A DNA stretch of 64,000 nt from Histomonas meleagridis (GCA_020186115.1 WSYJ01000177.1:1-64000); one strand, 5' to 3'. Shown: positions 1 to 11,425, counted from the stretch's first letter. Numbers and translations are program-made. Notes: generated by a model from the letters alone, not told the origin.

Positions 1-1
1 A

Positions 2-226
2 AGAAATTTAATTGTAAATAAATATATAATTGGTGATGAAGACGAGCTAATCAAAATATTACAATTATTAACAGATACAAATGATTCAGAACTCATAAAA
101 GCAGATACTGACAGTCATTGTTGTAAAAGTGATACTTATGATTATGTTAGTAAAATATATATTGAGAAAAATAATGTAACATATAATGTAATTAACAGGA
201 TACTTTTTGATAATAATATTGTCTAA
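2..226 (+). CDS. Partial ORF of unknown function (C-terminal end)
   Basis: An open frame runs from the left edge of the window to a TAA at 224-226, giving about 74 residues that are acidic and rich in Asp, Asn and Ile. The start lies outside the window. I recognise no domain. It is followed after about 55 bases by the end of a minus-strand recombinase remnant, so it may itself be a transposon fragment. The composition resembles the Asn-rich coding seen elsewhere in this window, but nothing supports a function. Confidence 0.3.
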   Translation, partial: RNLIVNKYIIGDEDELIKILQLLTDTNDSELIKADTDSHCCKSDTYDYVSKIYIEKNNVTYNVINRILFDNNIV

Positions 227-282
227 CAACTTTTTCAATCTCATATAAAAAATTATATGGACAAATATAAATTGAGTTCGAA

Positions 283-990
283 TTAAGTCTTAACTGTAAT
301 TGCATCTCCAGCCTCAACCATTTGGATAGAAGTATAACGCTGATAGCATGAAGAAATCCATCTTCCTTGGGCTATAATTTTGCAATCAGCAATTCCAGCC
401 AATGATGGTTCATGAGCGGCATTTTTACGAAAAAAATGTGTTGAATAACACTCTGGATTCACTCCAATTTTTTTAAATTGCAATTTAAACTTTCTCCTAA
501 ATGTTCTATCACATAATGTAAAGACATTCGATTATTCTTCATTTATATGACTTAATTCTATCCATTTTGGTAACCATATAAAAGGGGAATATATTGTGTT
601 CGAACGACAAATGTACACATTGACTCTCCTCCCTGTTTGATCTGTTGTAGAATAAGGAATGAGTAATACCAAACGTCCGTCCTGATCATATGTTATTTCT
701 TTCCACATTAATCTGTACGCCTCGGAAATTCGTAAAAAGCCATAAAAGCAAACTTTCTATTGTTATAGATTCTATTTTATTTTTAACATTCTGATTTGTA
801 CTTTTCGCAAAAAACTATCATAAGTTGTATTGTGACATACTTTTTAGCATTTGGGAATATATCCCCCTTCATTATTCTTTTCAAGCCAAGCATGTACGAC
901 TTAAAATTATTTGTTTTCGTAAAATCATCTAGCTGAGACGAATCATTTAAGGTAGGAATAGGTTGTTTGAAAGTGTTGACTTCTATAGAA
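283..990 (-). pseudogene. Tyrosine recombinase (phage-integrase/Crypton-like), broken
   Basis: Read on the minus strand, this stretch encodes a tyrosine recombinase catalytic domain. An N-terminal part resembling a core-binding segment (LKRIMKGDIFPNAKKY) leads to the box with the first catalytic Arg (YGFLRISEAYRLMWKEI). Near the C-terminus come the H-x-x-R box (STHFFRK), a GRW motif where families usually have GRW or GHW, and a following Tyr (CYQRY) placed as the nucleophile. The frame is interrupted by one TAA at 532-534, where Gln would fit, and by a frame change near 750. Tyrosine recombinases in eukaryotes are usually Crypton or DIRS-type transposons. No reverse transcriptase is visible nearby, so a Crypton-like or viral origin is more likely. 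The family call is firm; the element type is inference. Confidence 0.7.
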
Positions 991-1347
991 TCTCAAAAAG
1001 CACGTAATTAGATGTCAAAGAAACTATCAATCTAACAAGTTATAGAAATGTTTGAGAAATATGGATATAGTTCATATGAGGATTTCAAATATATATAAAA
1101 GAATGAGACACACATTAAAAATCAAACAATCTGAAAATAAAACTATAAATAAAATTAATCAACAAATTAACATGTCAAAATAATTCAACTTATATCCTAA
1201 ACTCTAATAAAAACAATATTATGTTGAAAGCATTAATGTTTGCTATTAAATATAGACTGCGGTGAAAAACCTGTAGACCAGGATGTAAAATAGCCTTTTA
1301 CTGATTTGTCTGTGGTCGTCACAATTTGAAATAAATTTGTCATTTTA

Positions 1348-2123
1348 ATGGAAGTGGTCGAGAAGCCACCTTCAAAGCTGAAAAACCTTGATCTTTCAGT
1401 ATCAGAAGAATTAAAAGATAAAGAAATTTTAATATCTAATATACGAGAATGCACCATTAGGTCTTCTTCGATGAGAGAACAGATCTATAAAATCAGTAAC
1501 TTGGTCATAAATGGCAAATCTGTTTCTCTACAGGCGATCACCAATATCTCCCACAAAAGAATGGAAGGTGAAATTTCACAAGGCAGAGTAAATCCGATTG
1601 TTATCCCTGAATGGGCGAAAGAAGGGAGTATACCAATAGAAAGAATGAAAAAAAGAATTACGATTTTGCACTGCATATTTGCGGATGGGTCATATTTAAA
1701 ACCTCTTGTTGTTGTTCCAAGGATAACTATAGACAAAGAACTTTATGATATTGGTATTAAGCCAGAAAAAAAGTAATGATCTGTAACCAGGAAAATGGAT
1801 TTATAAATTTCATTTTTAGGGGTACGCCATGTTTTTTTCCCCAAATAGAAAAAAGATTAGAATCTCATCGAAAGGAAGATCCATACTTCGATAGATCTGC
1901 AGTGCTGATACTAGATGGATTGAAGCAACATTTTACAGATTATTTTGAGGATGAATGTTTTGCATTTAACGTGGATCTTGCAGTAGTAATTCCATCCCAT
2001 TCAAGTGATCAAGTGCAACCACTTGACTTACTTTTGTTTTCTTTGGCAAAAAAAGTAATGCCAAACATACGTAAATCTGATGGGTTAAGCCCTCAAACAA
2101 ATGATATAATAAGATTGTTATGA
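1348..2123 (+). pseudogene. Pogo/Tigger-like DDE transposase, frameshifted
   Basis: Two consecutive open frames (1348-1776 and 1776-2123) together encode the catalytic part of a pogo-like (DDE_1 superfamily) transposase. Visible family features are a strand reading RITILHCIFADGSYLKPLVV, an ILDGLKQH motif carrying a catalytic Asp, and the terminal PSHSSDQVQPLDLLLF block carrying the third acidic residue. The frames join across an A-rich run at about 1768-1776, where a single-base indel explains the break. The N-terminal CENP-B-like helix-turn-helix is not recognisable upstream. A related, better-preserved copy lies at 37.6-38.9 kb. I see no terminal inverted repeat around this copy. Confidence 0.7.
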
Positions 2124-3158
2124 AAAATATATTCCAAATATAGATACTGTTAAATATAAACAAAATAAAAAGTTATTTGGTTATGATAAACAAGATATTG
2201 ACATAGATTATAGATTAAATGATCTGTAAAAGATTATTAATAAATCGAATGTAAATATTAATGTTTAAAACTATTATAAGGCAAGCGATTTAATGAAGAA
2301 AATTATGTATGAATATGGTTGTTTTGATAATATATATGAATTGAGTGGTGATATTGCTAATAAAATTCGATTAGAATGTATATATTTATGAACTATATGG
2401 AAAAATATACATTTGATTGAGAAATACTATTATATTGATATAAATGGAGCATTAATGTCTAGTGTTATATCGATACCTATCGGATAATTTGAAAAATGGT
2501 AATTTTATTAATGCAAATACTAAAATAAAAGAATTAATTGAAAAACTATATAATATCAGAATATTTTTCAAAAATAACAACAACAACAACGAGTTGACAA
2601 CAACATTAAAATATATGATGAATACATGTTTTATATCAAAAAACCTGAAAATTTCATAAATAAACAAGTAAAAAATTTAGATAAATATATAAATGAATAT
2701 AAACCTTATATGATTAAATATGATTATGATAATAATATCACATTAATATTAACTTATTTCGAACATTATAGTTTTCCACAATTTTTTAGATCTGTATTAT
2801 ATATATGAATAATATTAGAAAAATAATATCATATATATATTATTTTAGAGTAGTTTCTTTGTTAATATCAGAGGAAGACTACAATAAACTATACAAAATG
2901 TATAATATTAATAATAAGTTAAAACAAGTCGAAATAGAACATATACTTTCCGAAGTATACTAGCGATCACTTAATATTTAAAATTTGACCAATCGAATTG
3001 AATTTTCATAATATATCAATGCAGTCAACAAATTCAGGCGAAAGACGTTTATTTTTTTGTGATATACAGAAATAATTTTTAGTCACAGATTTAAGCATAT
3101 ATAGAAAATTAAGTTTGCCATGCGACCAAACAATAACCGTCGCTTTTTGACTACTAAG
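2124..3158. other. AT-rich stretch with decayed coding fragments, no gene called
   Basis: This kilobase contains short Asn/Ile/Tyr-rich frames, for example 2290-2480 and 2626-2808. They look like decayed coding DNA but match no domain I can name. One segment near 2430-2480 (YYYIDINGALMSSV) faintly resembles the Asp-containing motif A of family B DNA polymerases, but too little of it is preserved to call. No RNA gene or terminal repeat is evident. Confidence 0.3.
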
Positions 3159-3218
3159 GTCGGGACGATCTCAGGGACCCTAGGGTCAGGGATCAGAAAT
3201 CCCTGGGATCGTCCCGAC
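3159..3218. repeat. GC-rich 60-base hairpin
   Basis: An inverted repeat with arms of about 19 bases (GTCGGGACGATCTCAGGGA at 3159-3177 and its near-exact reverse complement at 3200-3218, one mismatch) encloses a loop of about 22 bases. It is strikingly GC-rich compared with its surroundings. The 14-mer CAGGGACCCTAGGG inside it (3172-3185) recurs at 56435-56448. It lies about 110 bases upstream of the MULE at 3331. It could be a solo end of another element or a structured MITE-like insertion; no function is assigned. Confidence 0.6.
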
Positions 3219-4117
3219 AACATTATATATATATTAATGATTTAGCACACGATATATTATACTAATTAATTTATTTTAACAAAACGAATAACGCATGAGA
3301 CTAATAGCTAATAGTCACACTAAAAATATCGAAAATCGTAAATCCAGGGCAAAAAAGTGACAAGCATTTTGAATACTTTTGAGAGAAAAACAATAATGCG
3401 CAGGGCAAAAAAGTGCCAACCAAAAAACACTCTCAATCATCTCAGAAAAAAATTAAATGCGTCTGTGAGCCATTGAATTTTTATCTAGCAGTGGCAAAAT
3501 ATCAGAAGGCGCGTGATTTTGTCAAAATAAACGTGGCGCCAAAAGTTTATTTAAGCCAGAGCCTCAATGCATCTTCCTGAAAGTTGTTCAACCAAAGATT
3601 GATCTTGTGTTTCCTTTCAAGGGGGCCAATATGAAGATGATCACTACTCCATTTCGCCATTTGGACTGGTCATGGTCTTGACATTTTCGAATATTGAATT
3701 TAGGTCCACCAACATTTCATCCGACCACAATCATTGATTTCGAAGCACAAGTGTTAAATGGTTTGTTTCATTCTATGTCCTAATATTCTTTCTCTCTGAT
3801 AATTGATCAGTAATCAAACTCAAACAACACATTTTTTATAAACACAATAACAGCAATGACCTTAAGACCAGCGAAAACTCTCATTTTTTCGTTTTTTCAA
3901 ACTAATAATTGTTGATATCTATTTTTTTAATTATTCCATTTTTTCCACTTAAATTCACTGGTTAAACAGATTTTATAAAGGTCTGCGTTTCAATGAAGTA
4001 TCGATCACATTTGTTGATTTCCTACTCTTGGTTTTACATTTGTTACGGGTTAGGTTAAATTGGAAAACAACATAACCGTCCGGATAAAACCGTTTATTTA
4101 TAAATTTGCAGATAGAA

Positions 4118-5945
4118 ATGGAAATAAAAAAAGGCACCCCCATTGAATTCATTGATTATATTGAAGGGAGAATTGGGATGAGTGCTTTTGATGATTTCAA
4201 GATCGATATCAAAGACCAAATGGCGATCCATCGATGTCCATATTCAATTGTTGAGTCCAAAAAAAGAGACATTACATCATATGTTTGTTATAAGTGCAGG
4301 TTCAAGGATTGCCCAAGCCACTTCAGTGTGAAGTTCAGAGATTCAATCCTATGTAATTGTTCTGGTGAATGGATTCACAATCACTCTATGAATAAGAGAT
4401 ACGTTGAAAGTTTTTTTTGCCTTATTACTTCAAAACAAAAAGAGGAAATTAATGATTTGCGTTCTAAATATGCTTCGCCATATTTTATTAAAAAAAATTT
4501 GAATTTATCAATCTCTTCAAATCAACTATACAACTATTCGAAATGCTTTGACAAAAACATTTATAAATGAAATCGAACAACTTGAAACGGAATCTCAAGA
4601 ATGGAGTAAGAAGTATATTGTGACATTTCAAAAAAAAAGATGATGAATTCCATGATTTAACTTTAATTAATAGCTCCATTATATTCAAACCCTATGCACA
4701 AGATATCTATGTGATGGACGATACTATGTGTACTAATAAGTACAGGTATCCAATAATTTTATGTTATTGCTACGACGAGAATGACAAAGCTCAAATGATT
4801 GCTTTAGGTATTTTATTGGGGAAAACATTCAATGATTTTGTTGATTTTTTAATTATTCTTTCCAAATATATTAATTTTAGAATATTTATATGTGATCGAC
4901 TGGAATCTCAAAGAAAAGCAATTAAATATGTTTTTAAAACTCCAAAGATTGTATTTTGTAGAGTTCATATATTGAGAAATGTATCAGATCATTGTGGTGT
5001 TAATTCAGTAATATATCAAACGCTAATAAAATTATTTCATGGAGAAATGAAAGCATCAGATTTCGTTTCACTGATTAATAATGAAATCCGAAAAAATATG
5101 AAAGAAAAACCTCATTTGCAGTCATTATTGAAACATCTTTAGTATTATGATCCGGAGATATTAGCTCATTATATACTAAGAAATCATTATACTTCGAATT
5201 TAGCAGAAGGAAATTTTTCTACAATTAAAAATTGGATAGATCATACAATTGTTACATTAAAAGATATCATTGATGCATTTTTATTACATGCAGAAATGCT
5301 TATTAAAAAAAATATTGCAACAATAAGAATTTAAATCAATTTAGATTTATATCACGGTAAGCAACTTGGTAATTTATGTTTCAATATTCTAAATACTGAA
5401 TACGAAAAAATGAATAATATTATAAAAGTATATGTACAGATTTCTCCATTATTACATAGTATTAATTCTGAAGATTGTAATTGTAAAGTTAAAACAGAAT
5501 TTGGTTTACCTTGTTGCCACATATTGTTTAATAGGTATAAAGCTGGTCTATTTCCTTTGGTCAAAGAAGAAGATATTCCAGACATTTATTTTACACAGCA
5601 TTTTGATGAAACAGAAGAAACAGAAATTCAAACCGTGCAAGTAAATAATAATTATAATATGTATAAGTATACAAATCTTATGGATATGGTATCTCCAATA
5701 GCAGCAGATCAAATAGAAATCCAGAAATACATAAATTATTTGACAATCTTTTCATAGGATTTAACAATTTAAAAACATGTTCCACAGGATCGCCTGAATT
5801 TATTGCACAGAGAGGTCTACCAATCACAAAACAATCTTTATTTGTTGATCACCAAAAAAAATGCGGTGCACATAAAACAAAAAGAACATATCGATGCCAT
5901 AAATGTGGGAAAGAAGGACATAACTCAGCAACATGTAAATAATAA
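4118..5945 (+). pseudogene. MULE transposase with C-terminal zinc knuckle, broken
   Basis: From the ATG at 4118 the order is as follows. First comes an N-terminal zinc domain of WRKY/FLYWCH type (CPYS...CYKCRFKDCP...HNHS). The MULE DDE core follows: first Asp in VMDDTMCTNKYRYP near 4.72 kb, second in FICDRLESQRKA near 4.9 kb, Glu in NLAEGNFSTIKNWI near 5.2 kb. Next is a SWIM finger (CNCKVKTEFGLPCCH, about 5.48-5.53 kb), and finally a CCHC knuckle (CHKCGKEGHNSATC) ending at about 5.94 kb. Breaks are a frame change near 4.53 kb, another in the A-run near 4.63 kb, TAG at 5140-5142, TAA at 5332-5334 and a stop near 5.75 kb. It sits inside the MULE 3331-9320 and presumably belonged to it. It cannot encode an active protein as it stands. 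Confidence 0.8.
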
Positions 5946-5984
5946 TAAGAGAATTAGACTCATATAAAGCAGTGGGAAATAATA

Positions 5985-6345
5985 ATAAAAAGAAAAGAAT
6001 GATGAAAGTAAATAGAAAAGAATGCTGAAAGAAAAGCAAAAAGAATGATGAAAGATAAACGCAAAGAATGCTGAATGATAAACAAAAAGAATAATGAAAG
6101 TAAATAGAAAAGAATGTCGAAAGATAAACAAAAAGAATGATGAAAGATAAACCCAAAGAATGATGAAAGTAAAGAGAAAAGAATGCTGAAAGATAAATAA
6201 AAAGAATGATGAAAGATAAACAGAAAGAATTATGAAAGTAAAGAGAAAGAATGATGAAAGATAAGCAAAAAAGATGATAAATGAAATGAGAAAAGAATGA
6301 TAAAAAAGCGAAACAAATGATAAAAGATAAACAAAAAAAATAAAG
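5985..6345. repeat. Minisatellite of AAAGAATGATGAAAG-type units
   Basis: Directly after the transposase, about 360 bases are built from purine-rich units around AAAGAATGATGAAAGATAAAC, alternating with versions ending GTAAATAG, with a period of about 22-23 bases and substitutions between units. Open frames on the minus strand here are shadows of this repeat. The tract lies wholly inside the MULE and may have expanded within it. Confidence 0.7.
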
Positions 6346-7222
6346 ATAGATAGGATTGCTCTATAAAAATGAAATTAAGTGAAAATACACATAAATAATA
6401 ATATATTAATTAATAAAAAATCGTATAAGATATGAACAAGAAAAAGAGAAAAATAAAAACAAATAAAAAATTATATTAAATGAATATAATTAAAAAATTA
6501 TATAAATTTCTTGTATTCACAATATATTTTAATGAATTAACATAAGAAACAGAGATATCATACGTTTTTCGTTATTATTTATAAAATAGATTTTCAATAC
6601 GATATCTCGTTGAATAATGTTGTGTTTTAAGATTCATAATATTCAAATTAATAAAACAACATAACTAAGCAAATATAATAATATTTAATTTTGATCTAGA
6701 AAGTCTATGCATCTGGTTTCGACAATCACAACATCTCTTCATAATGTTGAACTAATAATGGAAACCTCATGATGAATATTGCAATAATTTTTAATTTCAG
6801 TAATATTCTCTTGCATTAATATTTATTTATTTTAATTTCAAAACGCTCATAAAATACATAATAGTAATTGTTTTAATAATATTGCCAATTTTTCAAGAAG
6901 TTAAGCTTGAGCAACAATAAGCATTACATTAACTGTTTCTTTGAGTGTTATTTTCTAAATTTCAAAATTTTCATACTGAAATAGGGGTTTAAGAAAACAT
7001 TTAGATGAACTTGCAATAAAAAATATCAATGCACAATCACAACTTATATTTATATAAATTCATTTCAATATTTGTTTTGAATGAATTTTTTAGCTGACTA
7101 TAGCAATTGATTGCGATTCATGAGTGTGAATTGATTTTATTCGTTATTTATAGTTCTTTTCTTTTTTTTTTATCAGTGATCAAACTTAAACAACTCAATT
7201 TTCTAGAAACTCGAGAATAGCA

Positions 7223-7810
7223 ATGCCAACTCTCACATTCACAGAATCGAACACATTCATAGAATTAAATACATTCATACTATCAGACACATTCACAGAA
7301 TCGCTTCGAAGTGATGCAATAATATCATTTACATTCACATTGACGTATTCGCTGTCAGTCACGCATACAATAACTATATGTGATACACAAACAAATTCAT
7401 TTTCGCTTTCCGCTGTTGGCACGTCGCTCACTCACATTCAGACGGAGGTCGTCTACCACGAGCACACAGTCGTTGTGTATTCTTCGTGCTACAGCTACTA
7501 CACAAATTTCTTCACTGTCGTATATCCAAATGAGTCACAAGCGAGCGACAACAATGCGATAATTATCACTTCGGTTTGCGCTGCTGTTGCTGCTGCCATT
7601 ATAGTCTCTCTGCTTGCCGTTGTATTGATTCGTTTTCGGAACAATAAACAAATGAGGAGCGATCAAGAACAAGAACAAGATTTAACCAATTTTGAAGAAA
7701 AAGTTTCCGAAACTGGGATCACCTTCACAATTGGGATGACAAGCACAAGCATCGAAGTCGATTCATCTGCAGATGATTTCAAGGAAGACAAATTCGTCGA
7801 TCAAATATAA
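7223..7810 (+). CDS. Single-pass membrane protein carried by the MULE
   Basis: An uninterrupted 195-codon gene starts at the ATG at 7223. The first 110 or so residues are rich in Thr, Ser and Phe with a loose TFTES/TFI repeat. A hydrophobic segment then reads AIIITSVCAAVAAAIIVSLL, followed by a basic stop-transfer motif (RFRNNK) and an acidic cytoplasmic tail of about 50 residues. No classical N-terminal signal peptide is obvious. The layout suggests a surface protein with a Ser/Thr-rich ectodomain, a common style in parabasalids, but I cannot name a family. Its GC content is higher than that of the flanks, it lies between the MULE termini, and a decayed paralogue follows about 330 bases downstream. 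It looks like captured host cargo, by analogy with Pack-MULEs. Confidence 0.7.
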   Translation: MPTLTFTESNTFIELNTFILSDTFTESLRSDAIISFTFTLTYSLSVTHTITICDTQTNSFSLSAVGTSLTHIQTEVVYHEHTVVVYSSCYSYYTNFFTVVYPNESQASDNNAIIITSVCAAVAAAIIVSLLAVVLIRFRNNKQMRSDQEQEQDLTNFEEKVSETGITFTIGMTSTSIEVDSSADDFKEDKFVDQI

Positions 7811-8139
7811 TTTTCATTTCATTATATAAACTCATTACTATTTTGATTATTATTTTGTGATTTTATTTTATTTTTTTGTTATTTAGATTCCTGTTTGATA
7901 TTGAATTGATATAAAGCACAATCGTGTGGGCGAGTTTTGAATGACATAATAAAGTTTAGATTTAAACCGTGAAGTTTTCACATTTTTTAATAACCATTGA
8001 TATTTTTGGGAACGAGTTCCATCTATATTTAATTATGACTCGTGATTAAAATCACTCTTCTCTCATACATTTTACTTAATACGTAATGTTGGGGAATACA
8101 GTTTTTACATCCAAAGAAATTTTGAATATGAAGTAACAC

Positions 8140-8600
8140 AAAAAAAAAGCATTTATAGAATCGTTTCGAAGCGACGCCACCTTGTCGCTCACGTACACGC
8201 TAACTCTATGTGCCATGCACACAAATTCGCTTTCTTCTTCCGTCGTCACCTCGTCACTTACAAACGTTCGAAGTGAGCTCGTCTATGATCACAGAGTCGT
8301 TGCGTATTCTTCATACTACAGATTCTACACGCAACTCTTCACCGTCGTGTTCCAGGCCTCCCCTCCATCCGCTGGCGGCATCACGGCGCCAGCTTTGACT
8401 GGTATTGTCTGCGAGTCGGCTGTGGCTATCGTTGCCGGCATCGTTGTCTTCTTGGTGCAGAGCAATAAGGAAAAGAAAGAGTCATTGGCATAAATGGAAT
8501 TCAAAGACACACTCGACGTCGAGTACAAAGCTTGTCGAAGAGATCAGTGGAAGCATCGAAGATATGGCGAAAGCGGCCGAGGACGATTGGATATGAATAT
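8140..8600 (+). pseudogene. Decayed second copy of the membrane-protein cargo gene
   Basis: The frame around 8150-8493 repeats the order of the 7223 gene: an FIESFRSDATLSL segment matching FTESLRSDAIISF, then LTYTLTLC, a VVAYSSYYRFYTQLFTVVF block matching VVVYSSCYSYYTNFFTVVY, and a hydrophobic stretch (ALTGIVCESAVAIVAGIVVF). It lacks an ATG start, since its open frame begins at a TTG, and it stops at 8493. A basic and acidic tail follows in other frames to about 8600. The region is clearly more GC-rich than its neighbours. This is a tandem duplication of the cargo gene followed by decay. Confidence 0.65.
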
Positions 8601-9329
8601 GATTGTATAGATTAATATAAACTTGAGTGTTTTTGTTTGAGCCAATGTGAATCAACGCTTTGAGAGATACCATAAAACGTTCAAGTTTTGGGGTATAAAA
8701 AAATTTGAAGTGTGCAATGTTTCACCATGAAAAAATATTATCATAAATAATAGAACTTAGTGAACATTAATTTTGTTTTATGGAACTCTAAAAAACCTCA
8801 ACAACATAAACAGCAAACTCTATTATAGATTCGCATAAATTATCAAAATAATTTATTTTTGAAAATCAATAAAAGTGCAAAATTCTCAATCAAAAGACAA
8901 TATTTAATTCGTTGGCATAAAAATACAAATAGAAAATATTTATTACTATTGATTCGGATAACACTTTTTGCCCTGGGATCACGACCATTGAAAATTCGAT
9001 GAGAATGGAAAAATAGTTTTCGATCATAAATACTCGGAGCATAATGACATTCGACGATGACATAAATATTTTGACACTTTACATCAAGAAATTGTATTAA
9101 CACATTAAATTATTTGAATGCATTCAAATGTATTTTACAACCAAAATTATTCAATGGGTTTTCCTTATTTGTCGCGGCAATTCAATTTTGAATTAAGAAA
9201 TCGAATGGAAAATTATTGCTGTCACTTTTTCGCCCTATATCGGTACGGTTAGTTATGAAAAAGTTAATATGATCCATTCAAAAAGTTGGGCACTTTTTTG
9301 GCCTGGATTTACGATAAGCCAAAAATATC

Positions 9330-10640
9330 AGCACTTGATATTATTATAGTAATTGAAATCAGAGTAATTAAAACATATTACCCGATAGATATCTATCTAA
9401 ATAAATTTACATATGTATTTGGAAAAAGTCGATCATTTTGAACTTATGAATCATATGAACTATTGAATCAAAAATCAGTCACGACAGCATTATATACCGT
9501 GCTGCATTCACTAAAGATTGCATTTTAGACATGATAAAGTTGTAGTTCCAATTTTTTTTTTTTTTTATTAGGTTATGATGTTATTGTAAAATTTATTGAT
9601 GGTTTATCTTCAGAAATATAATGAAAAAAGTATATACTTACATCCTGAATTTATTTTTCTCTGATTAATGGATCATTTTCATTTTTTGTATGAAGTATTT
9701 AATTAATATTATTAATTCACATGTGAATGCATGGTAAATCTTTTTCTAATTTATTACATGCAGATTGTGTACAATGCTTGCATTTATGTGTGGTTAATAT
9801 TTAATTTTTCACATTTCTTCATCCTCTTTGAAATATTATTAATGGCTTATAATCCTAGCTTCTTCTTATCATTAAATTTTGGTCCAACTGATTGTATTTT
9901 GATTTGCATCGATATTCCATCATTATTTGTAATTCAATTATGTATAAATCGATTAAATTTCTTTTAGTAGGAGCAACTCATGATTTGTCACTTTTTCGAA
10001 TAACTAAGACCACCTTCAGCGGCATGTCGTAAAATGACCTCTTGTATCTATTTTATTTTTTTTTATCAAATATGGATTATAATGTTGAATGTCATCAAGG
10101 AAAATAATGAAGATGTCTTGAATGATGAAATTGAATTAAATTTTGACGTTTAGTGATATATTAATCTTCAGTTATTTTTTTATTGACATATCATCAGAAC
10201 AAATCTTTAATCATTGAATTCTCAGTAATTTTATGTTAAATATTCCAAGGAATAAGATTATGGCCTAAATTCTATGTAGGAGATCTCAGAATTTAATAGA
10301 TTGCAGCAGCAGCAAATATCACTGCTCAGACAGGAAGAAAGCCGAATATACTAACCTCCATTATTTGGACAAAATAAATAATATACAATATTATTTAATT
10401 ACGTTCATTGCACATAGTACGTTATATTTTTGCAAGTCATAGATGAAAAAACATCTAATGCTTATGCAAAAGCTCATTCATGTTTTATCATAATTTAAAA
10501 ACAAAAACAATTGATAATGGTAAATGGTGTGTTCGCAATTTGGGGATCCAGACCTAATGTTAATTTTCACCTTAGTTAGCGAATGAAAAGAAGGCGAAAT
10601 TTCAGAAAATGAAATTAATTCATCAATATTCTAATAAAAT
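9330..10640. other. AT-rich, no gene recognised
   Basis: This 1.3-kb stretch between the MULE and the Helitron remnant contains homopolymer tracts (a long T-run near 9.55 kb). Its one open frame over 75 codons (9731-9967) encodes only an aromatic and hydrophobic string without domain features and is probably spurious. No inverted repeats or RNA genes stand out. Confidence 0.4.
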
Positions 10641-11136
10641 CGATATTCGATTCTGGTACCTTGAAAAAATGATTATTTGATGTAATCGATAATTTGAAAA
10701 AAAATGGTTTTCAGAGCTTAATTAGTGATATGAATTTAGGGAAAGTAATTAATTATACGTGGAGATCAAAATTTCAAGCACGTGGAGCTCCACATGTTCA
10801 TGCTCTCTTATGGTTGGAAAATAGACCTTATCTTGATATTATTTCAAATACGTTTTTTAAGATATTATTTCCAACTTAACCCCTAAATTACACAATTTAG
10901 TTAATGGAGCTATGTTTCATAATTGTAATATTGCTGAATGTGAGAAAATGATCCTTTAGCAAATTGTAAGTATGGATTTCCGAACCCTATTCGCAAAGAA
11001 ATACATATAACTGATGAGGGTGAAATTTTATTACCAAAAGATATAACAACTCGTTACATAGTGGATTATTCACCTTTCTTTTTACTTCGATTTAATGGTC
11101 ATTGTCATGTTCACATTATCGAAACAGGAGAACATA
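10640..11136 (+). pseudogene. Helitron Rep/helicase N-terminal (Helitron_like_N) fragment
   Basis: The frame at 10694-10879 contains the signature FQARGAPHVHALLWLENRP, the H-x-H (HUH) motif of the Helitron replication-initiator domain. Further pieces follow in shifted frames: NLVNGAMFHNC, the Cys-containing CKYGFPNPI block, and YIVDYSPFFLLRFNGH with its tail. These occur in the order expected for Helitron proteins. Stops and frame changes are frequent. The fragment ends at 11136, where a MULE inserted and duplicated nine bases. I could not recognise the continuation beyond 14077. Confidence 0.75.
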
Positions 11137-11145
11137 ATATTTGTT
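11137..11145. repeat. 9-bp target-site duplication (left) of the second MULE
   Basis: ATATTTGTT here is repeated exactly at 14069-14077, directly abutting the inverted-repeat ends. This defines the insertion precisely. Confidence 0.9.
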
Positions 11146-11263
11146 GGGTTTAATCAGATGTACCCCGGGGACTGTCCCCGGGGACATGTCCTTAGGTGTT
11201 CAATTTTTTAACACACACTGTGAAGATTCATGATGTTTTTAATTGCATTTTTTTATGATTTTA
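11146..11263 (+). repeat. Left terminal inverted repeat of second MULE
   Basis: This arm is nearly identical to the reverse complement of 13951-14068. It includes the palindrome of ten-base arms around a single T. Confidence 0.9.
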
Positions 11264-11425
11264 CTCATACTATATTATAAAAACATCTATTTCAAATAAA
11301 ATATAAGATCCAAATATGAATTAAGATATTAATTTTTCATTATTTTTCATTAAATTATTTCTTGAATTCATATTTAGATTTGGAATTAATAATTAACGGC
11401 TCCCTGGTCGGACTTTCTGTGAAGA

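Larger units (their letters stand above)
3331..9320. mobile_element. Complete 6-kb MULE transposon with cargo genes
   Basis: Imperfect terminal inverted repeats of about 40 bases (conserved core ATCGTAAATCCAGG) bound the element. They are flanked by a perfect 9-bp direct repeat, AAAAATATC, at 3322-3330 and 9321-9329. Nine-base target duplications are the hallmark of Mutator-like elements, and the interior holds a MULE transposase remnant. The outermost four or five bases of the two ends differ. Between the ends lie the transposase (4.1-5.95 kb), a minisatellite (6.0-6.35 kb), a membrane-protein gene (7223-7810) and a decayed copy of that gene (8.14-8.6 kb). Stretches 3.42-4.1, 6.36-7.2 and 8.6-9.3 kb are AT-rich with no gene seen. 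A second copy of the subterminal motif GGGCAAAAAAGTG occurs at about 3404-3416. Confidence 0.8.

Noticed and set aside
2430-2480. Possible family B DNA polymerase motif (YYYIDINGALMSSV) suggesting a Maverick
   Set aside because: Only one short motif-like string, with no exonuclease or other polymerase motifs around it.
5824-6156. Minus-strand ORFs of Phe/Leu/Ser-rich hydrophobic protein
   Set aside because: They are the antisense of the purine-rich minisatellite at 5985-6345.
9731-9967. 78-codon hydrophobic ORF
   Set aside because: No domain, no family resemblance, and composition expected from T-rich DNA.
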